Assembly: GCA_022829145.1 (NCBI GenBank)
Contig: CM040764.1
Span: 5,134,875 to 5,198,874, forward strand
DNA length: 64,000 nucleotides
Source: Albula goreensis
Taxonomy: Eukaryota > Chordata > Actinopteri > Albuliformes > Albulidae
Direction: 5' to 3'
Below, in pieces: positions 63,006-64,000 of the stretch (position 1 is the stretch's first letter; every line of letters starts with the position of its first letter). The notes under the pieces were generated by a model. The model was not told where the DNA came from, did not search any database, and was given only the letters and a program-made list of their open reading frames with translations. The position numbers and the translations under genes are program-made.

Positions 63006-64000
63006 AAAATGGAGCAAGTGGCGGTTGATCATTCAACCTGAAATCCCTCCACATTCCTTGTCTTTTCAGCTTACAAAACTGTTTACAAATTTTGCATACT
63101 GCATATTCATCCATGCACAAAATATATAAATATTTATACTTACACATTTTGACAGTATTATGACAACTGCCTGTAGTACACTGCCAAAACTGATTATGAC
63201 AGGTGCTTCATCACTATGACAAAATTATGAAATATTACAGGGTACAGGACAAAACAAGTGTTACTCTTCTTTTTTTCTTCAGTGCATCAACACAGCTCAC
63301 TGAAACGAACACAAAATATTTGTTTGAATGAGAGATTAATTCATTACGAACTCAAATCCCTACAAACGCAGCACAAAATGGCGGGGTGGAAGAACTTAGC
63401 TCAAGCTTAAGTGTATCTGTATGTCCAGCACATCTCTGGGCCTCTATCATCTTACAAGGCTGTGTCGGAGGAAAAAAAAAAAAAAAGTGATGAAGTCAAA
63501 ACATCTATAACCCAAACCCTTAGGTGTTCATTGATTCTCACTACATCTGAGGGCTTTCATTACCATTACTAAGTCGCTGTGAGATGGAAGCCTTCGGGAG
63601 ATTTGTGCTGGATGTTGCCTGTAGCAACGCGAGCCGCCGTAAAAGCCAGGGCGAGAAGTTCTTGCCTGACCTGGGCTTGTTTGAGCGAAATAAGCGTGGA
63701 AGCTTTTATAAACTTTTTTTAATCCTTTTTTTTAATGTTTTTTTTGGGAGGTCTAGTCTTGTCTGCAGGCCTGTCCTGATCCAGTGGAGGCCAGACTAGC
63801 ATCCTCCAAAATCGTGTTGTGGTTTTGCATTTCCGTCTTGCGGTTGAGGATTGCTTATTATGCATTGTTACCATTGGATCAACGCCTCCTCATTTTTGTC
63901 ATACATTTACATGAGTGTTGCCATGGCACAAACATACACAGGACATGAAAGCACAATGCAACATCAAAGTGTCTCTCAAAAGTGCATGGGTGACAACTCG
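63006..64000. other. Intron of the transferrin-like gene or downstream sequence
   Basis: No exon of the transferrin lobe is visible here, although the lobe is incomplete. The rest of the gene is probably past 64000. AT-rich, with T runs near 63715-63745. Confidence 0.4.

Overview
This is a vertebrate nuclear segment, almost certainly from a ray-finned (teleost) fish. The coding exons are short, introns have GT/AG borders, dinucleotide microsatellites are common, and the proteins match fish and other vertebrate families. An acvr1l/alk8-type receptor and a transferrin-lobe protein of the otolith-matrix/melanotransferrin type sit side by side. The species cannot be named from the sequence.

Layout, left to right. 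(1) 11-1103, + strand: the last four exons of hdlbp (vigilin), with its 3' UTR to about 2.3 kb. (2) 2975-3609: a tRNA trio, with two identical tRNA-Asp(GTC) genes in opposite orientation around one tRNA-Pro(TGG). (3) 6309-13274, - strand: pak2, 14 coding exons giving exactly 524 codons, with an 11-kb first intron and a 5' UTR exon at about 24.57 kb. (4) 28792-31999, - strand: ing5, eight coding exons, 239 codons. (5) 33265-36428, + strand: d2hgdh, nine coding exons, head-to-head with ing5. (6) 42658-48509, - strand: an ALK2-type BMP type I receptor (acvr1l/alk8 or acvr1), nine coding exons, 506 codons, with a roughly 5-kb 3' UTR that converges on d2hgdh. (7) 52.3-53.3 kb, - strand: three short exons of a possible small gene I do not recognise. 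(8) 56916-62822, + strand: the first seven coding exons of a secreted transferrin-lobe protein (otolith matrix protein/melanotransferrin-like), which runs off the right edge.

Non-coding structure: three CTCF-like motifs, a hAT MITE with an 8-bp target duplication, two TA-flanked Tc1/mariner-pogo-type MITEs, several CA/GA microsatellites, and a 4 x 42-bp minisatellite next to the last visible exon of the transferrin-like gene.

The genes do not form one pathway; this is an ordinary syntenic block. It mixes genes that lie in human 2q37.3 (HDLBP, ING5, D2HGDH) with genes that lie in human 3q29 (PAK2, MELTF). The most practical observation is that three of the six conserved genes (hdlbp, d2hgdh, the transferrin-like gene) each lack one base in one exon. 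In each case the splice phases on both sides demand that base. Single-base assembly deletions explain this better than three dead genes. I see no clear new multi-gene system. The best leads are the unrecognised spliced gene and the altered iron/anion site of the transferrin-like protein.
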